Source of the DNA: Epilithonimonas sp. JDS
GTDB taxonomy: Bacteria > Bacteroidota > Bacteroidia > Flavobacteriales > Weeksellaceae
NCBI RefSeq assembly: GCF_021261315.1
Contig: NZ_JAJSAX010000003.1
Location: forward strand, 310,001-374,000
DNA: 64,000 nt
Direction of reading: 5' to 3'
The translations under genes and the position numbers were made by a program. This document shows, piece after piece, positions 9,971 through 18,352 of the stretch (position 1 is the stretch's first letter; every line of letters begins with the position of its first letter). The notes beneath the pieces are model-generated. The model made no database searches and was not told the DNA's origin. It worked only from the letters and a program-made list of their open reading frames with translations.

Positions 9971-10696
9971 ATGGAAAAACAGGAATTCGGATTGCTAGGG
10001 AAAAATATTTCCTATTCATTTTCAAAAAAATATTTTGAGGAAAAATTCAAAAAATTATTTTTAAAAAATCACGCTTACAATTTCTTCGACATTCCGGAAA
10101 TTGAAGCTTTAAATTCGGTAACAGACAATCCAAATCTTGTCGGGATGAATGTCACAATCCCGTACAAACAGGCCATTATTCCCTTCCTTGATGAACTTAG
10201 CGACGAAGCAAAACAAATAGGAGCCGTCAATTGTGTAAGTTTTCAGAATGGCAAAAAAATCGGTTACAACACAGATGCTTTCGGATTTGAAAAAACTCTG
10301 CTTATCAACAAAAAAGATCATCACAAAAAAGCCTTAATTCTTGGAGATGGCGGCGCTGCAAAAGCCGTGCGATATATTCTTGACAAACACAATATCGAGC
10401 ATCAAACCGTTTCCAGAAAATCAGAAATCAATTTTGAAAATCTATCTGAAGATTTGGTTAAAGATTCATTATTAATTATCCAAACTACACCAGTTGGCAC
10501 TTTTCCAAATGTGGAAGATTGTGTACCATTTCCATACGACGCAATTTCTGATCAGCATTACGTCATCGATCTCATTTACAATCCTTCGGAAACCGCTTTT
10601 CTCAGAAAATCAGCCGAGAAAGGCGCAACAACGCTTAATGGCTTTTATATGCTGGAACAGCAGGCGGAGAAGGCTTGGGAGATTTGGAAAGGTTAA
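9971..10696 (+). CDS. aroE: Shikimate dehydrogenase
   Basis: Catalyses NADPH-dependent reduction of 3-dehydroshikimate to shikimate in aromatic amino acid biosynthesis. The 241-residue protein has the substrate-binding N-terminal motif GKNISYSFS, catalytic Lys66 in NVTIPYKQ, Asp102 in GYNTDAFGF, and the Rossmann glycine motif GDGGAAKA. Lys and Asp are spaced as in E. coli AroE. It is slightly short for the family, which is normal in this phylum. It ends one base before the convergent glycosylase gene. Confidence 0.93.
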   Translation: MEKQEFGLLGKNISYSFSKKYFEEKFKKLFLKNHAYNFFDIPEIEALNSVTDNPNLVGMNVTIPYKQAIIPFLDELSDEAKQIGAVNCVSFQNGKKIGYNTDAFGFEKTLLINKKDHHKKALILGDGGAAKAVRYILDKHNIEHQTVSRKSEINFENLSEDLVKDSLLIIQTTPVGTFPNVEDCVPFPYDAISDQHYVIDLIYNPSETAFLRKSAEKGATTLNGFYMLEQQAEKAWEIWKG

Positions 10697-11182
10697 TTAC
10701 AGATAATCCTTAATCACTTTCCAACGCTCCAGTTTCTCCTCAAACTTCGCCGTATGAAGCGGACTTGTAGAAGGCAAAACCACAATTGGAATTTTAAAAT
10801 CCTTTCCCAGAATTTTCAAAAGGTTTTTATAAGACTTTTGTCCGTTGCAAAATATCGTCCGGATTTTTGGATGAGATTCGATCAGTTCCGGAATATTATT
10901 ATCAATCTCATCTTTGATTTCCGTGTCGCTGCTACCCTTTCTTTCACAGCTTTCTATGACGTCCCAGAGCGCGATATTATTTTTCTTAATTAAATTGATT
11001 CGGGTTTCATAATCTTCAGAAAATTCCTCATCAAAAAGCTGAAACATAATTCTCCAAAACTGGTTCTGCGGAAACGCATAATATTGCTGCATTTGTAAAG
11101 ATTTTGCGCCAGGCATCGAGCCCAAAATCAATATTCTGGAATTGCTATCTACAATCGGCGGAAAGGAATTGATCCTGTTCAT
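10697..11182 (-). CDS. Uracil/hypoxanthine-type DNA glycosylase (UDG family 6-like)
   Basis: This 161-residue member of the uracil-DNA glycosylase superfamily removes deaminated bases from DNA. Motif ILILGSMPGAKSL near the N-terminus and LPSTSPLHT near the C-terminus are typical of the hypoxanthine-DNA glycosylase (DNA-deoxyinosine glycosylase) group. YAFPQNQFWRIM also fits. The exact base preference cannot be settled without an alignment. Its ATG overlaps the stop of the upstream dacB-like gene (TAATG), suggesting translational coupling. Confidence 0.82.
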   Translation of the reverse strand: MNRINSFPPIVDSNSRILILGSMPGAKSLQMQQYYAFPQNQFWRIMFQLFDEEFSEDYETRINLIKKNNIALWDVIESCERKGSSDTEIKDEIDNNIPELIESHPKIRTIFCNGQKSYKNLLKILGKDFKIPIVVLPSTSPLHTAKFEEKLERWKVIKDYL

Positions 11183-12555
11183 TATTTCAAATTGTCCAAA
11201 ACTTTAAACAGTGCATTGCTGATGCTTCCACCTTGATAATTGTTCAAAATAATCGAAAACACATAAGTTTTCCCACTTTTTGAAGTTTGATAACCCGCAA
11301 AAGATTTGCTGTCTTTTATCGTTCCACTTTTCATTTTAATCCCGTTCTGCGTTGGAAATCCTTCGTGGAAAGCATCAAACCAATTCTGTTTTTTGGAATA
11401 CAGCAACGCCTGAACCTGCGCCTTTGCCGAAACATAATTCTGGGGCGAAAGTCCGCTTCCGTCAGCGAAATTGATCATAGTAGCATTAATGCCTTTTGCT
11501 TTCCAAAAATCTTTCAGAAAATCAATTCCGGTTTCAAAACTTGGATTATTGCGTTTTTCCTTTGCTATTGTTTTGATTAATGTTTCTGCATAGAGATTAA
11601 TACTTTTCCGCATCAGCCAATACACGATTTTATCCAAAGTCGGCGATTTGTATTCGAAAATTTGATTCTGAGTTGGAGCTTTCGAAACCGACTTTCCTTC
11701 CAGTTTTTCATTATAATAAGTCGTTACTTTCCCAGAAACTGAGATGCCGTTTTCGTCCAGTAACTTCTTGATTTCAGCAGCCAATTGCATTGGCGGATTT
11801 GGTGTTGCTCCGGAAACGGTAGTTACTTTTCCCGCTGGCAGCATTCCGTTGATCATTGCAGTTTCCGAATGTGGTGCCGTGAAAATCAGGCTTTGATCGG
11901 AACTTCCGCCGGTTTTCAGTTCATTGATCCAATTGACATTTTGCAGATCGTAAGAATAACTCTTGATTTGATTGCCATTGATATTAATATCAAACTGATT
12001 CTCCTTCCAGTTCACACCAAAAGTTCCCGCACCATAATAATTCCCCAGATCATTCCAGGGCCAGCCTCCAGGCGTACTTTGAAAATCAAAATAAGAATCA
12101 TCCACAATTAGGTTTCCGGTAATCTTTTTGATGCCCGATTTCTTAATAGCTTCTAATAATTTCTGCTTGAATTTTTCCGGCTTATAATCTTCATAGCGCC
12201 AGCTTCCCAAAGTCGGGTCTCCATTGGAGGTGATGTAAAAATCGCCGTCCAGATTCCCATTTGAGATCTTCCCGGAATAGGAAGCAGTTGTTTTGAACTG
12301 ATAATCTTTCCCTAAAGTTTCCAAAGCCGTTGCCGAAGTGAAAATCTTCTGCGTACTGGCTGTGGACAAACCTTTGTTTCCATTGTATTCATAAACCAGA
12401 TTTCCATTCTCATCCGAAACATAGAACGAAAGATTTGCCGCCAAAGCATTTGAAGTTGACATCATTTCTTTCACAGATTTGTCAAGATCAGCTGAAACCG
12501 TTTGTGAAAAATAGCTTTGCGAAATGATTAATGGAATTAAAAGGAAATATTTCAT
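11182..12555 (-). CDS. dacB: D-alanyl-D-alanine carboxypeptidase/endopeptidase, PBP4 type
   Basis: This 457-residue exported enzyme of the peptidase S13 family trims or cleaves peptidoglycan cross-links. It has a signal peptide (MKYFLLIPLIISQSYFS). The penicillin-binding triad is STQK (STASTQKIF), SIN (KSINLYAETL) and KSGT (MKSGTIKDS). The large insert between SxxK and SxN is typical of S13. A TAAATTTG -7 box lies 13 bases before the ATG (12569-12576). It is transcribed with the overlapping DNA glycosylase gene. Confidence 0.9.
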   Translation of the reverse strand: MKYFLLIPLIISQSYFSQTVSADLDKSVKEMMSTSNALAANLSFYVSDENGNLVYEYNGNKGLSTASTQKIFTSATALETLGKDYQFKTTASYSGKISNGNLDGDFYITSNGDPTLGSWRYEDYKPEKFKQKLLEAIKKSGIKKITGNLIVDDSYFDFQSTPGGWPWNDLGNYYGAGTFGVNWKENQFDININGNQIKSYSYDLQNVNWINELKTGGSSDQSLIFTAPHSETAMINGMLPAGKVTTVSGATPNPPMQLAAEIKKLLDENGISVSGKVTTYYNEKLEGKSVSKAPTQNQIFEYKSPTLDKIVYWLMRKSINLYAETLIKTIAKEKRNNPSFETGIDFLKDFWKAKGINATMINFADGSGLSPQNYVSAKAQVQALLYSKKQNWFDAFHEGFPTQNGIKMKSGTIKDSKSFAGYQTSKSGKTYVFSIILNNYQGGSISNALFKVLDNLK

Positions 12556-12673
12556 TCTGATTTTTCATCAAATTTAGTAATATCGAACAAGAATAAAAAG
12601 TTGGAGCCGCAACTTTATCGTGAATCATTAATTCAAAACTTAATTGTATTTTAGAACTCTAAACCTAACAATA

Positions 12674-13129
12674 ATGAGAGCAATCAAAATCCTGGTTTCG
12701 GGCATCATCTTATCTTCAATGCTGATGTCTTGTGAGAAGTCCAATGAGAAGATTCAGGCCGAGAATGAAATGCTGATTCGTAACTATTTCGAATTATTTA
12801 ACAAACACAAGTGGAAAGCACTGTCCGAGATGTATGTGGAAAATGCAGAATTCAAAGATCCCTCTTTCGGGAACGGCATCGTAAAACAGTCCAAAGCCGA
12901 ATTTGTGAAAAAATATGCTGAACTCAATCAGATTTTTCCTGATTTAAAAGATAGCATTCTGCAGATTTATCCTTCTGGAGACAAGAATATCATTGTCGAG
13001 TTTGTTTCTACGGGAACAGCGCCGGATCAATCCAAGTTCGAACTTCCCATTTCTACTATTTTCACGATTGAGAATGGAAAAATCACGAAAGATTATACGT
13101 ATTACGATAATTTTGAAGAAGCAAAATAA
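12674..13129 (+). CDS. SnoaL/NTF2-like lipoprotein
   Basis: About 151 residues. The N-terminus MRAIKILVSGIILSSMLMSC is a lipoprotein signal peptide with the lipidated Cys at residue 20. The remainder reads as a SnoaL-type NTF2-like alpha+beta barrel (ENEMLIRNYFELFNKHKW, EFKDPSFGNG, YIENAEF-like strand). No catalytic activity is assigned. A TTG 30 bases upstream is in frame, but the ATG places the signal peptide correctly, so the ATG is preferred. The stop overlaps the alkB start (TAATG), so the two are co-translated. Confidence 0.75.
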   Translation: MRAIKILVSGIILSSMLMSCEKSNEKIQAENEMLIRNYFELFNKHKWKALSEMYVENAEFKDPSFGNGIVKQSKAEFVKKYAELNQIFPDLKDSILQIYPSGDKNIIVEFVSTGTAPDQSKFELPISTIFTIENGKITKDYTYYDNFEEAK

Positions 13130-13743
13130 TGAGCCTTTTTGACGACCAATTCGAATTAATAGAAAATATTCTGCCCTACGACGGCATTACGTCCTACTAC
13201 GGAAAAGTGTTTTCTGAGGAAGAAGCGAATGATTATTTCAACAGACTGATGACCGAAATAGAATGGAAAAGCGATGAAGCTGTGATCTTTGGAAAGCTCA
13301 TCGAAACCAAACGGAAAGTCGCCTGGTACGGAAACGAACCTTTCACTTACACCTATTCCGGACGTACGAAAACAGCTTTAACCTGGAACAAAACACTTCT
13401 CGAAATCAAAGAAAAAATAGAAGCTGTAAGCGGCGAAAGTTTCAATTCATGTCTTCTGAATCTCTATCACGACGGCTCAGAAGGAATGGCCTATCACAGC
13501 GATGGCGAGAAGGATTTGAAAGAAAATGGCGCAATAAGCTCTGTCAGTTTTGGGGCTGAGCGAAAATTCAATTTCAAACATAAAACGTCGAAAGAGTTGG
13601 TTTCATTAATTCTGGAACACGGCAGTTTATTGATGATGAAAGACACGACGCAGAAATTCTGGCTGCACAGACTTCCAACCACCACGAAAATCATCAAACC
13701 AAGAATCAGCCTGACTTTCCGGACTATTGACAAATCTAAATAA
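13129..13743 (+). CDS. alkB: AlkB-family 2-oxoglutarate/Fe(II) dioxygenase
   Basis: A 204-residue oxygenase for oxidative dealkylation of damaged nucleic acid bases. Iron ligands are His123 and Asp125 (YHSDGEKD) and His180 (FWLHRLP). The 2-oxoglutarate and substrate arginines are Arg192 and Arg198 in RISLTFR. NLYHDGSEGMAYHSD is the classic AlkB2/3-like core. It overlaps the preceding lipoprotein gene by one base and the convergent MFS gene by eight bases at its tail. Confidence 0.92.
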   Translation: MSLFDDQFELIENILPYDGITSYYGKVFSEEEANDYFNRLMTEIEWKSDEAVIFGKLIETKRKVAWYGNEPFTYTYSGRTKTALTWNKTLLEIKEKIEAVSGESFNSCLLNLYHDGSEGMAYHSDGEKDLKENGAISSVSFGAERKFNFKHKTSKELVSLILEHGSLLMMKDTTQKFWLHRLPTTTKIIKPRISLTFRTIDKSK

Positions 13744-14887
13744 CAGGTTTGTACTTTCTGATAAACGTCAGACAAAGCACGAATCCGGTCAGTGCCAATC
13801 CCGCTCCTACCAGCGAAGGATAGTTGTAACTCAATCCAAACTCCAAAGGTATTCCGCCGAATAGTGCCCCGATGGAATTCCCTACATTGAAAGCTGCCTG
13901 CATAAAAGCTGCTGCCATCATCTCAGAATTCTTTGCCGAACGAAGCATAATAATATTGACAGGCGTCCCAACCGCCATTGATAGAACCCCGCAAACGAAA
14001 GTCAGAATCAACGAAGCAATTTTGTTTTCCGAGAAAAAGAATACGCCGACCAAAGCAAGAATCATCGCTGATAAAAGAATCGCAGCTGCCAAAGCCGGAC
14101 GCATTCTGTCTGCCATAATAGCGCCAAGGAAATTTCCAATCACCATTCCAGCACCTGCTAAAATCATAATGTAAGCGATGAAATCTGTAGGAAATTTAGA
14201 CACAGTCGTCATCAGCGGTGTGATGTAGCTGAACCACGCGAACAAACCACCAAAGCCAATCGCCGTGATGGCAATGATGTGCCAGGATTTTTGCGTTTTG
14301 AAGAACTCCAGTTCATCTTTCAGCGTAGTTGTCCGCAAACTGTCCATATACGGCAGGAGGAATTTGAGAAATATCAAGGTTAAAAGTCCGATCAAAGCAA
14401 CGACGCCGAACGCATAACGCCAACTCAGCTGATGCCCGAGCCAGGTCACAAAAGGCACCATTGCGAGATTGGCAACCGTGAGTCCGGTGAACATCATCGC
14501 GATACTTTGCGCCTGTTTCCCCGGCTTTGCCAATCGGGAAGAGACAACCGCTCCAACTCCGAAAAATGCACCGTGCGGCAATCCGGACAGGAATCTAACT
14601 GCCATCATCGTGTAATAATCATTGACCAAAGCAGACAATCCGTTGAACAATGTGGAGGCGATCATCAGGAAAATAAGGATTCTTTTTGGCGGAAACTTCG
14701 CTGCGTAAGCCACCAAAATAGGCGCACCGACCACGACACCAAATGCATACGCGGAAATGAGATGACCAGCCTGAGGAATGGAGATATCCAGCGAGTGTGC
14801 AACGTCGGGCAAAAGTCCCATAATCACGAATTCTGTAGTCCCGATTGCCAATCCGCCAAGTGCCAGCGGAAATATTCTCTTATCCAT
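13736..14887 (-). CDS. MFS efflux transporter, DHA1/AraJ-like
   Basis: A 383-residue inner-membrane protein with 12 hydrophobic segments. The early motif TTEFVIMGLLPDVAHSL and the loop RFLSGLPHGAFFGVGAVVSSRLAKPGKQAQ are characteristic of drug/sugar-efflux MFS proteins of the AraJ/YdhP type. The exported substrate cannot be inferred. The gene is monocistronic and its 3-prime end overlaps alkB. A leaderless-type promoter lies immediately upstream. Confidence 0.85.
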   Translation of the reverse strand: MDKRIFPLALGGLAIGTTEFVIMGLLPDVAHSLDISIPQAGHLISAYAFGVVVGAPILVAYAAKFPPKRILIFLMIASTLFNGLSALVNDYYTMMAVRFLSGLPHGAFFGVGAVVSSRLAKPGKQAQSIAMMFTGLTVANLAMVPFVTWLGHQLSWRYAFGVVALIGLLTLIFLKFLLPYMDSLRTTTLKDELEFFKTQKSWHIIAITAIGFGGLFAWFSYITPLMTTVSKFPTDFIAYIMILAGAGMVIGNFLGAIMADRMRPALAAAILLSAMILALVGVFFFSENKIASLILTFVCGVLSMAVGTPVNIIMLRSAKNSEMMAAAFMQAAFNVGNSIGALFGGIPLEFGLSYNYPSLVGAGLALTGFVLCLTFIRKYKPVI

Positions 14888-14891
14888 TTTG

Positions 14892-14922
14892 CAAAAGTCC
14901 TCTTTTTTGAATAGAAAGTCAA
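14892..14922 (-). promoter_or_regulatory. Promoter of the MFS gene (TTG-N20-GACTTTTG)
   Basis: On the minus strand TTG (14920-14922), 20 bp, then GACTTTTG (14892-14899, one mismatch to TAnnTTTG) and four bases to the ATG. Geometry is identical to the aroE and mntR promoters. Confidence 0.55.
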
Positions 14923-15081
14923 GTTTTAGCGATTCATATTGTCGAATGGTAAGATTAAATTAAACTTATGTTTAAATTGGGTTAATAGAAAAGGTAAAGT
15001 TCTGAATGATTGACTAAACTTGTAGCTGCCATAAAAATGATTATTAATTGTGTTAATTCCGTTCCGTTTTGATTTTTCTGC

Positions 15082-15089
15082 TATTTTTG
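15082..15089 (+). promoter_or_regulatory. -7 box TATTTTTG for yidD-lgt
   Basis: A perfect TAnnTTTG match 17 bases before the yidD ATG. No convincing -33 element at standard spacing. Confidence 0.4.
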
Positions 15090-15106
15090 CATAGCTTTTT
15101 AAAATT

Positions 15107-15343
15107 ATGCTGAATAAGGTGCTCACATTTCCGATTGTGGTTTTGATCAAGTTTTATCAACTCGCCATCTCGCCATTTTTGGGGAAGAATTGCAGGTACG
15201 ATCCCACTTGTTCGCACTATACTTTGGAAGCGCTGAAAGTCCACGGACTGCTGAAGGGAAGCTGGCTGGCGATGAAACGAATTGCAAGCTGCCATCCTTG
15301 GGGAGGCGAAGGCTATGATCCGGTGCCGCCGAAAAAACATTAA
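15107..15343 (+). CDS. yidD: Membrane protein insertion efficiency factor YidD
   Basis: This 78-residue protein has the complete YidD signature: a membrane-facing amphipathic helix ([16 protein letters not shown]), [15 protein letters not shown], and the Pro/Gly-rich end [14 protein letters not shown]. The family helps YidC insert inner-membrane proteins. The gene is 12 bp upstream of lgt, so this envelope-biogenesis pair is probably one transcript. Confidence 0.95.
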   Translation: MLNKVLTFPIVVLIKFYQLAISPFLGKNCRYDPTCSHYTLEALKVHGLLKGSWLAMKRIASCHPWGGEGYDPVPPKKH

Positions 15344-15355
15344 AATTATTTATCA

Positions 15356-16624
15356 ATGAACAACTTTTTTTTAAGAATTTATCTGATTCTTTTTGCCGGA
15401 ATTTTCCAGTTGGTTTCTTCCCAAAGTTCTGCAAACGACCTTTCTGACGGGATTTTGAAGATCAACAACAAAGAAAATATTGCGGTGAAAATCTTCGCAA
15501 CACAAAATACGACGCTTTTCTATGATGAAGCTTCCCGAAATATTCCCAATGAATTAGTCATTCTGAATGAAGACAACATCACGGCGGAATCTGCGGAACA
15601 ATTGGGATCAATCCAGAATATTTTGTTGAAATATAAAGCCTTCAATTATCAATTTTTGGATAAAGATTTCAAACCTTTAGATGCGAATCTTGAGCAGAAG
15701 AATATTGAAAATTTCAAATATCTTCTTAAATCTAACAGAGTTTTAAAACCAACTGATACTGCGGAATTAGAAACAAGTTTCAAAATTTGGGATCCTGTAA
15801 AAGGCATCAAATTGGGACCTGTGATGCTGCACTTTTACAGTTTGATGTTCATCCTTGCTTTTGGATTGGGCTATTTTATTATGGCAAAAATTTTCAAGAT
15901 CGATGGTGTGGACGAGAAATATCTTGAGCCATTTTTCACTTACACATTGATTGGAACCATTCTGGGAGCAAGATTGGGACACGTTATTTTTTATCAGCCG
16001 GAGCTTTTTAAAGAAGATTTCCTGAGTGTATTTTTACCAATCAGTACGAAAGGTGGTTTGCATTTTACCGGATTTTCGGGTTTGGCAAGTCACGGTGCAG
16101 CGATAATGGTAATTGCGACAACCTTATATTACAGCTATAAAATTATTAAGAAAAATCCGCTTTGGGTTTATGACAGAATCGGAATTGTAGTGGCTTCCGG
16201 AGGTGCTTTTGTGAGAATGGGAAATTTTTTCAACTCAGAAATCATCGGGAAACAAGTGGATCCAACTTCGCCTTTTGCAATCCTTTTTCCCCAGCAAAGT
16301 TCCGAATATGGCGTTACGGTTCCGAGATATCCGACGCAATTGTTCGAGGCTTTTGGATATGTCTGCTTGTTCTTTTTGCTTTGGTTCCTGTACAGAAAAA
16401 CGGATAAGAAATATCAGCAAGGCTGGTTGTTCGGATTGTTCTTCATCTTGCTTTGGGCGATCAGATTCTTTGTAGAATTCCTGAAAGAACCGCAAGGCGA
16501 CGAGTTTATCTCGTTTGCAGGACTTAATACCGGACAGATCCTGAGTATTCCGTTTATGGTTGCAGGAGCGGTGATTATGATTATCTCTAAGAAATATAAA
16601 CTTCCGAAAGAGGAAACAGTATAA
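15356..16624 (+). CDS. lgt: Prolipoprotein diacylglyceryl transferase with an extra secreted N-terminal domain
   Basis: Lgt transfers diacylglycerol from phosphatidylglycerol to the lipobox Cys of prolipoproteins at the inner membrane. The core starts near residue 144 (WDPVKGIKLGPVMLHFYSLMF) and contains the Lgt signature with its essential Arg near 287 (VRMGNFFNSEIIG), plus about seven membrane segments. It is 422 residues long, whereas Lgt is normally about 260-300. The extra 140 residues are a signal-like helix (residues 1-22, ending SSQSSA) and a soluble region rich in Asn/Glu/Lys that I do not recognise. The reading frame is continuous and starts 12 bp after yidD. Confidence 0.92.
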   Translation: MNNFFLRIYLILFAGIFQLVSSQSSANDLSDGILKINNKENIAVKIFATQNTTLFYDEASRNIPNELVILNEDNITAESAEQLGSIQNILLKYKAFNYQFLDKDFKPLDANLEQKNIENFKYLLKSNRVLKPTDTAELETSFKIWDPVKGIKLGPVMLHFYSLMFILAFGLGYFIMAKIFKIDGVDEKYLEPFFTYTLIGTILGARLGHVIFYQPELFKEDFLSVFLPISTKGGLHFTGFSGLASHGAAIMVIATTLYYSYKIIKKNPLWVYDRIGIVVASGGAFVRMGNFFNSEIIGKQVDPTSPFAILFPQQSSEYGVTVPRYPTQLFEAFGYVCLFFLLWFLYRKTDKKYQQGWLFGLFFILLWAIRFFVEFLKEPQGDEFISFAGLNTGQILSIPFMVAGAVIMIISKKYKLPKEETV

Positions 16625-16630
16625 AATGAA

Positions 16631-16656
16631 AACTCCCAGATTTTGGGAGTTTTTTC
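16631..16656. terminator. Bidirectional terminator after lgt
   Basis: AACTCCCA (16631-16638), loop GATTT, then TGGGAGTT (16644-16651) and TTTTTC. It can also stop the convergent threonine aldolase transcript. Confidence 0.85.
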
Positions 16657-16682
16657 ATGAATACATTTAATATATTTTAAAC

Positions 16683-17714
16683 TTACAAAGCTTTAATTTC
16701 ATTAATAAAATCTTCCACAATCTCATCCGAAGTCGCCCAAGATGTAATCAAGCGAATTGCAGAACTTTCAGAATCTATCTTTTTCCAGACATAGAAATCA
16801 AAGTTTTGTGACAGCTTTTCAATTTGATAATTATTGAGAATCGGGAAAATCTGATTCGTAAAAGTTTCGGATAAAAACTGAAATACTTTGTCTTGAAACG
16901 CCGACTTGATCTTCATTGCCTGAACATTGGAATGTTTTGCGAGATCAAAATACAGATCATTTTTCATCAATTCCAGAAACTGAATTCCGAGCAATCTACC
17001 TTTTGCCAGCAGTGCGCCTTTTTGCTTGATGTGAAAACCGAAGTCTTCTTTTAATTTATCATTAGTAATGACAATTGCTTCACCAAGAAGTGCTCCATTT
17101 TTGGTTCCGCCGAGATAAAAAACGTCGGTTAAAGTGGCAACATCTTCCAATGTCAAATCGTTGATTTCAGACGTCAAAGATTGTCCTAATCTTGCGCCAT
17201 CCAGAAAAAGGTAAAGATCATTTGATTTGCAAAATTCATACAATTCCTTTATCTCTTGTTTTTGATAAATCGTCCCAATTTCTGTGGAATTTGAAACATA
17301 AACCAACTTCTGTTTCAGCTGGTGCGGTCTGTTGGTATGAGAATCCAAAACCGATTGAATGTGTTCCGGTCTCAATTTTCCATCATCGGTCACAATCCCG
17401 TGGATTTTGTGACCAGTAGCTTCTATTGCTCCGGTTTCATTTGTGAAGATATGTCCGGTTTCAGCAGAAATTACACTTTCGTGAGGTCGAAGAATTGAGG
17501 AAATGACTAAAAGATTTGCCTGCGTTCCGCCACTGACGAAATGAATATCAGCATTTGGATCATTAATTTTATTTTTAATTAATTCTCTTGCTTCATTAGA
17601 ATAGTCATCGTCGCCATAACCACTTTGCTGATTGAGGTTTGTTTTAATTAAAGCTTCTAAAATATTGGGATGACAACCTTCGGAATAATCGTTTTTAAAG
17701 GAATATTTCTTCAT
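16683..17714 (-). CDS. Low-specificity L-threonine aldolase
   Basis: This 343-residue PLP-dependent beta-eliminating lyase cleaves L-threonine or allo-threonine to glycine and acetaldehyde. The PLP Lys is Lys205 in YLGGTKNGALLG, and the cofactor Asp is in FLDGARLGQSL. The N-terminal FKNDYSEGCHPNILEAL and HFVSGGTQANLL are typical of the family (LtaE-like). It is a stand-alone gene between the lgt terminator and the toxin-antitoxin pair. Confidence 0.88.
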   Translation of the reverse strand: MKKYSFKNDYSEGCHPNILEALIKTNLNQQSGYGDDDYSNEARELIKNKINDPNADIHFVSGGTQANLLVISSILRPHESVISAETGHIFTNETGAIEATGHKIHGIVTDDGKLRPEHIQSVLDSHTNRPHQLKQKLVYVSNSTEIGTIYQKQEIKELYEFCKSNDLYLFLDGARLGQSLTSEINDLTLEDVATLTDVFYLGGTKNGALLGEAIVITNDKLKEDFGFHIKQKGALLAKGRLLGIQFLELMKNDLYFDLAKHSNVQAMKIKSAFQDKVFQFLSETFTNQIFPILNNYQIEKLSQNFDFYVWKKIDSESSAIRLITSWATSDEIVEDFINEIKAL

Positions 17715-17734
17715 TTTTTCTTTCTGTTTGTTAT

Positions 17735-17992
17735 TTAGTCATAATGAAATCTGCACTTGGCGATTTGGATTTCATTTTCTTCGTATTTATAAATTAATCG
17801 ATGCTCATCATCAATTCTTCTTGACCAAAACCCAGAATATTTATGCTTCAACGGTTCAGGTTTACCGATTCCATCAAAAGGATTTCTTGCAATATCTTTT
17901 AACAGTTCATTGATTTTCTTGAGTTTTTTCTTGTCTGTACTTTGCCAATAGAGATAATCTTCCCACGATTCATCCACAAAAACGTATCTCAT
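17735..17992 (-). CDS. yoeB: YoeB-family mRNA interferase toxin
   Basis: An 85-residue RelE-superfamily toxin that cleaves mRNA in the ribosomal A site. Every catalytic position of E. coli YoeB is present at the same number: Glu46, Arg65, His83 and Tyr84 (C-terminal CRFHYD). The core YSGFWSRRIDDEHRLIY is highly typical. The ATG overlaps the stop of the antitoxin gene (TAATG), the usual coupled arrangement. The enzyme looks intact. Confidence 0.95.
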   Translation of the reverse strand: MRYVFVDESWEDYLYWQSTDKKKLKKINELLKDIARNPFDGIGKPEPLKHKYSGFWSRRIDDEHRLIYKYEENEIQIAKCRFHYD

Positions 17993-18246
17993 TATTCTTC
18001 AATTAGATCTTTTGAAAATGAGTTTTTTCCTTTCAGTTTTTCTATCGCAGAGTCCAGCCTGGCCTCATTTTTCCTGGAAGACAATTCATAATTTGTTGAC
18101 ATCAACGAATTGTATTCTTCTAATGACATCACTACAATTCCTTTGTCTTTTCCACGATTAATAATCAAGGTTTCAAAGTTTTTTGAGACTTTGTCGAGAT
18201 AAGATTTGATGTCTTTTCTAAATTCAGAGATATTGGCAATTAACAT
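17992..18246 (-). CDS. yefM: YefM/Phd-family antitoxin
   Basis: 84 residues from the ATG at 18246. A longer frame extends to 18285, but MLIANISEFRKDIKSYLDKV is the standard Phd/YefM beginning, and the extra codons would overlap the operator. The N-terminal domain binds DNA and forms dimers. The charged C-terminal half (LDSAIEKLKGKNSFSKDLIEE) should wrap the toxin. It autoregulates with YoeB; a TGTACA operator sits just upstream. Confidence 0.92.
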   Translation of the reverse strand: MLIANISEFRKDIKSYLDKVSKNFETLIINRGKDKGIVVMSLEEYNSLMSTNYELSSRKNEARLDSAIEKLKGKNSFSKDLIEE

Positions 18247-18260
18247 ATTTTGTATTTTAT

Positions 18261-18281
18261 TTTGTACAAATATACGTACAA
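18261..18281 (-). promoter_or_regulatory. Predicted YefM-YoeB operator
   Basis: TTTGTACAAA (18261-18270) is a perfect palindrome with a TGTACA core. CGTACA follows with its centre 12 bp away, so TTGTAC and GTACAA also form an inverted repeat over 18262-18281. TGTACA-core palindromes are the known YefM-YoeB operator in E. coli. It lies 15 bases upstream of the antitoxin ATG. Confidence 0.65.
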
Positions 18282-18317
18282 TCATACAAATTTGAATAAT
18301 AATTTGTTAGTCAAAAA

Positions 18318-18348
18318 TTGATTTGCTTCTAACTTTTTCCTAATTTTG
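18318..18348 (+). promoter_or_regulatory. Promoter of the DtxR/MntR-family gene (TTG-N20-TAATTTTG)
   Basis: TTG at 18318-18320 and TAATTTTG at 18341-18348 with a 20-bp spacer. The ATG follows after four bases, predicting a leaderless mRNA. Confidence 0.65.
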
Positions 18349-18352
18349 GAAT

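Noticed and set aside
12644-12673. TTG start giving the SnoaL-like protein ten extra residues
   Set aside because: The extension puts polar residues before the lipoprotein signal peptide; the ATG at 12674 gives a normal signal and lipobox spacing.
18247-18285. Longer start for the antitoxin
   Set aside because: It would overlap the TGTACA operator and is not part of the Phd/YefM fold.
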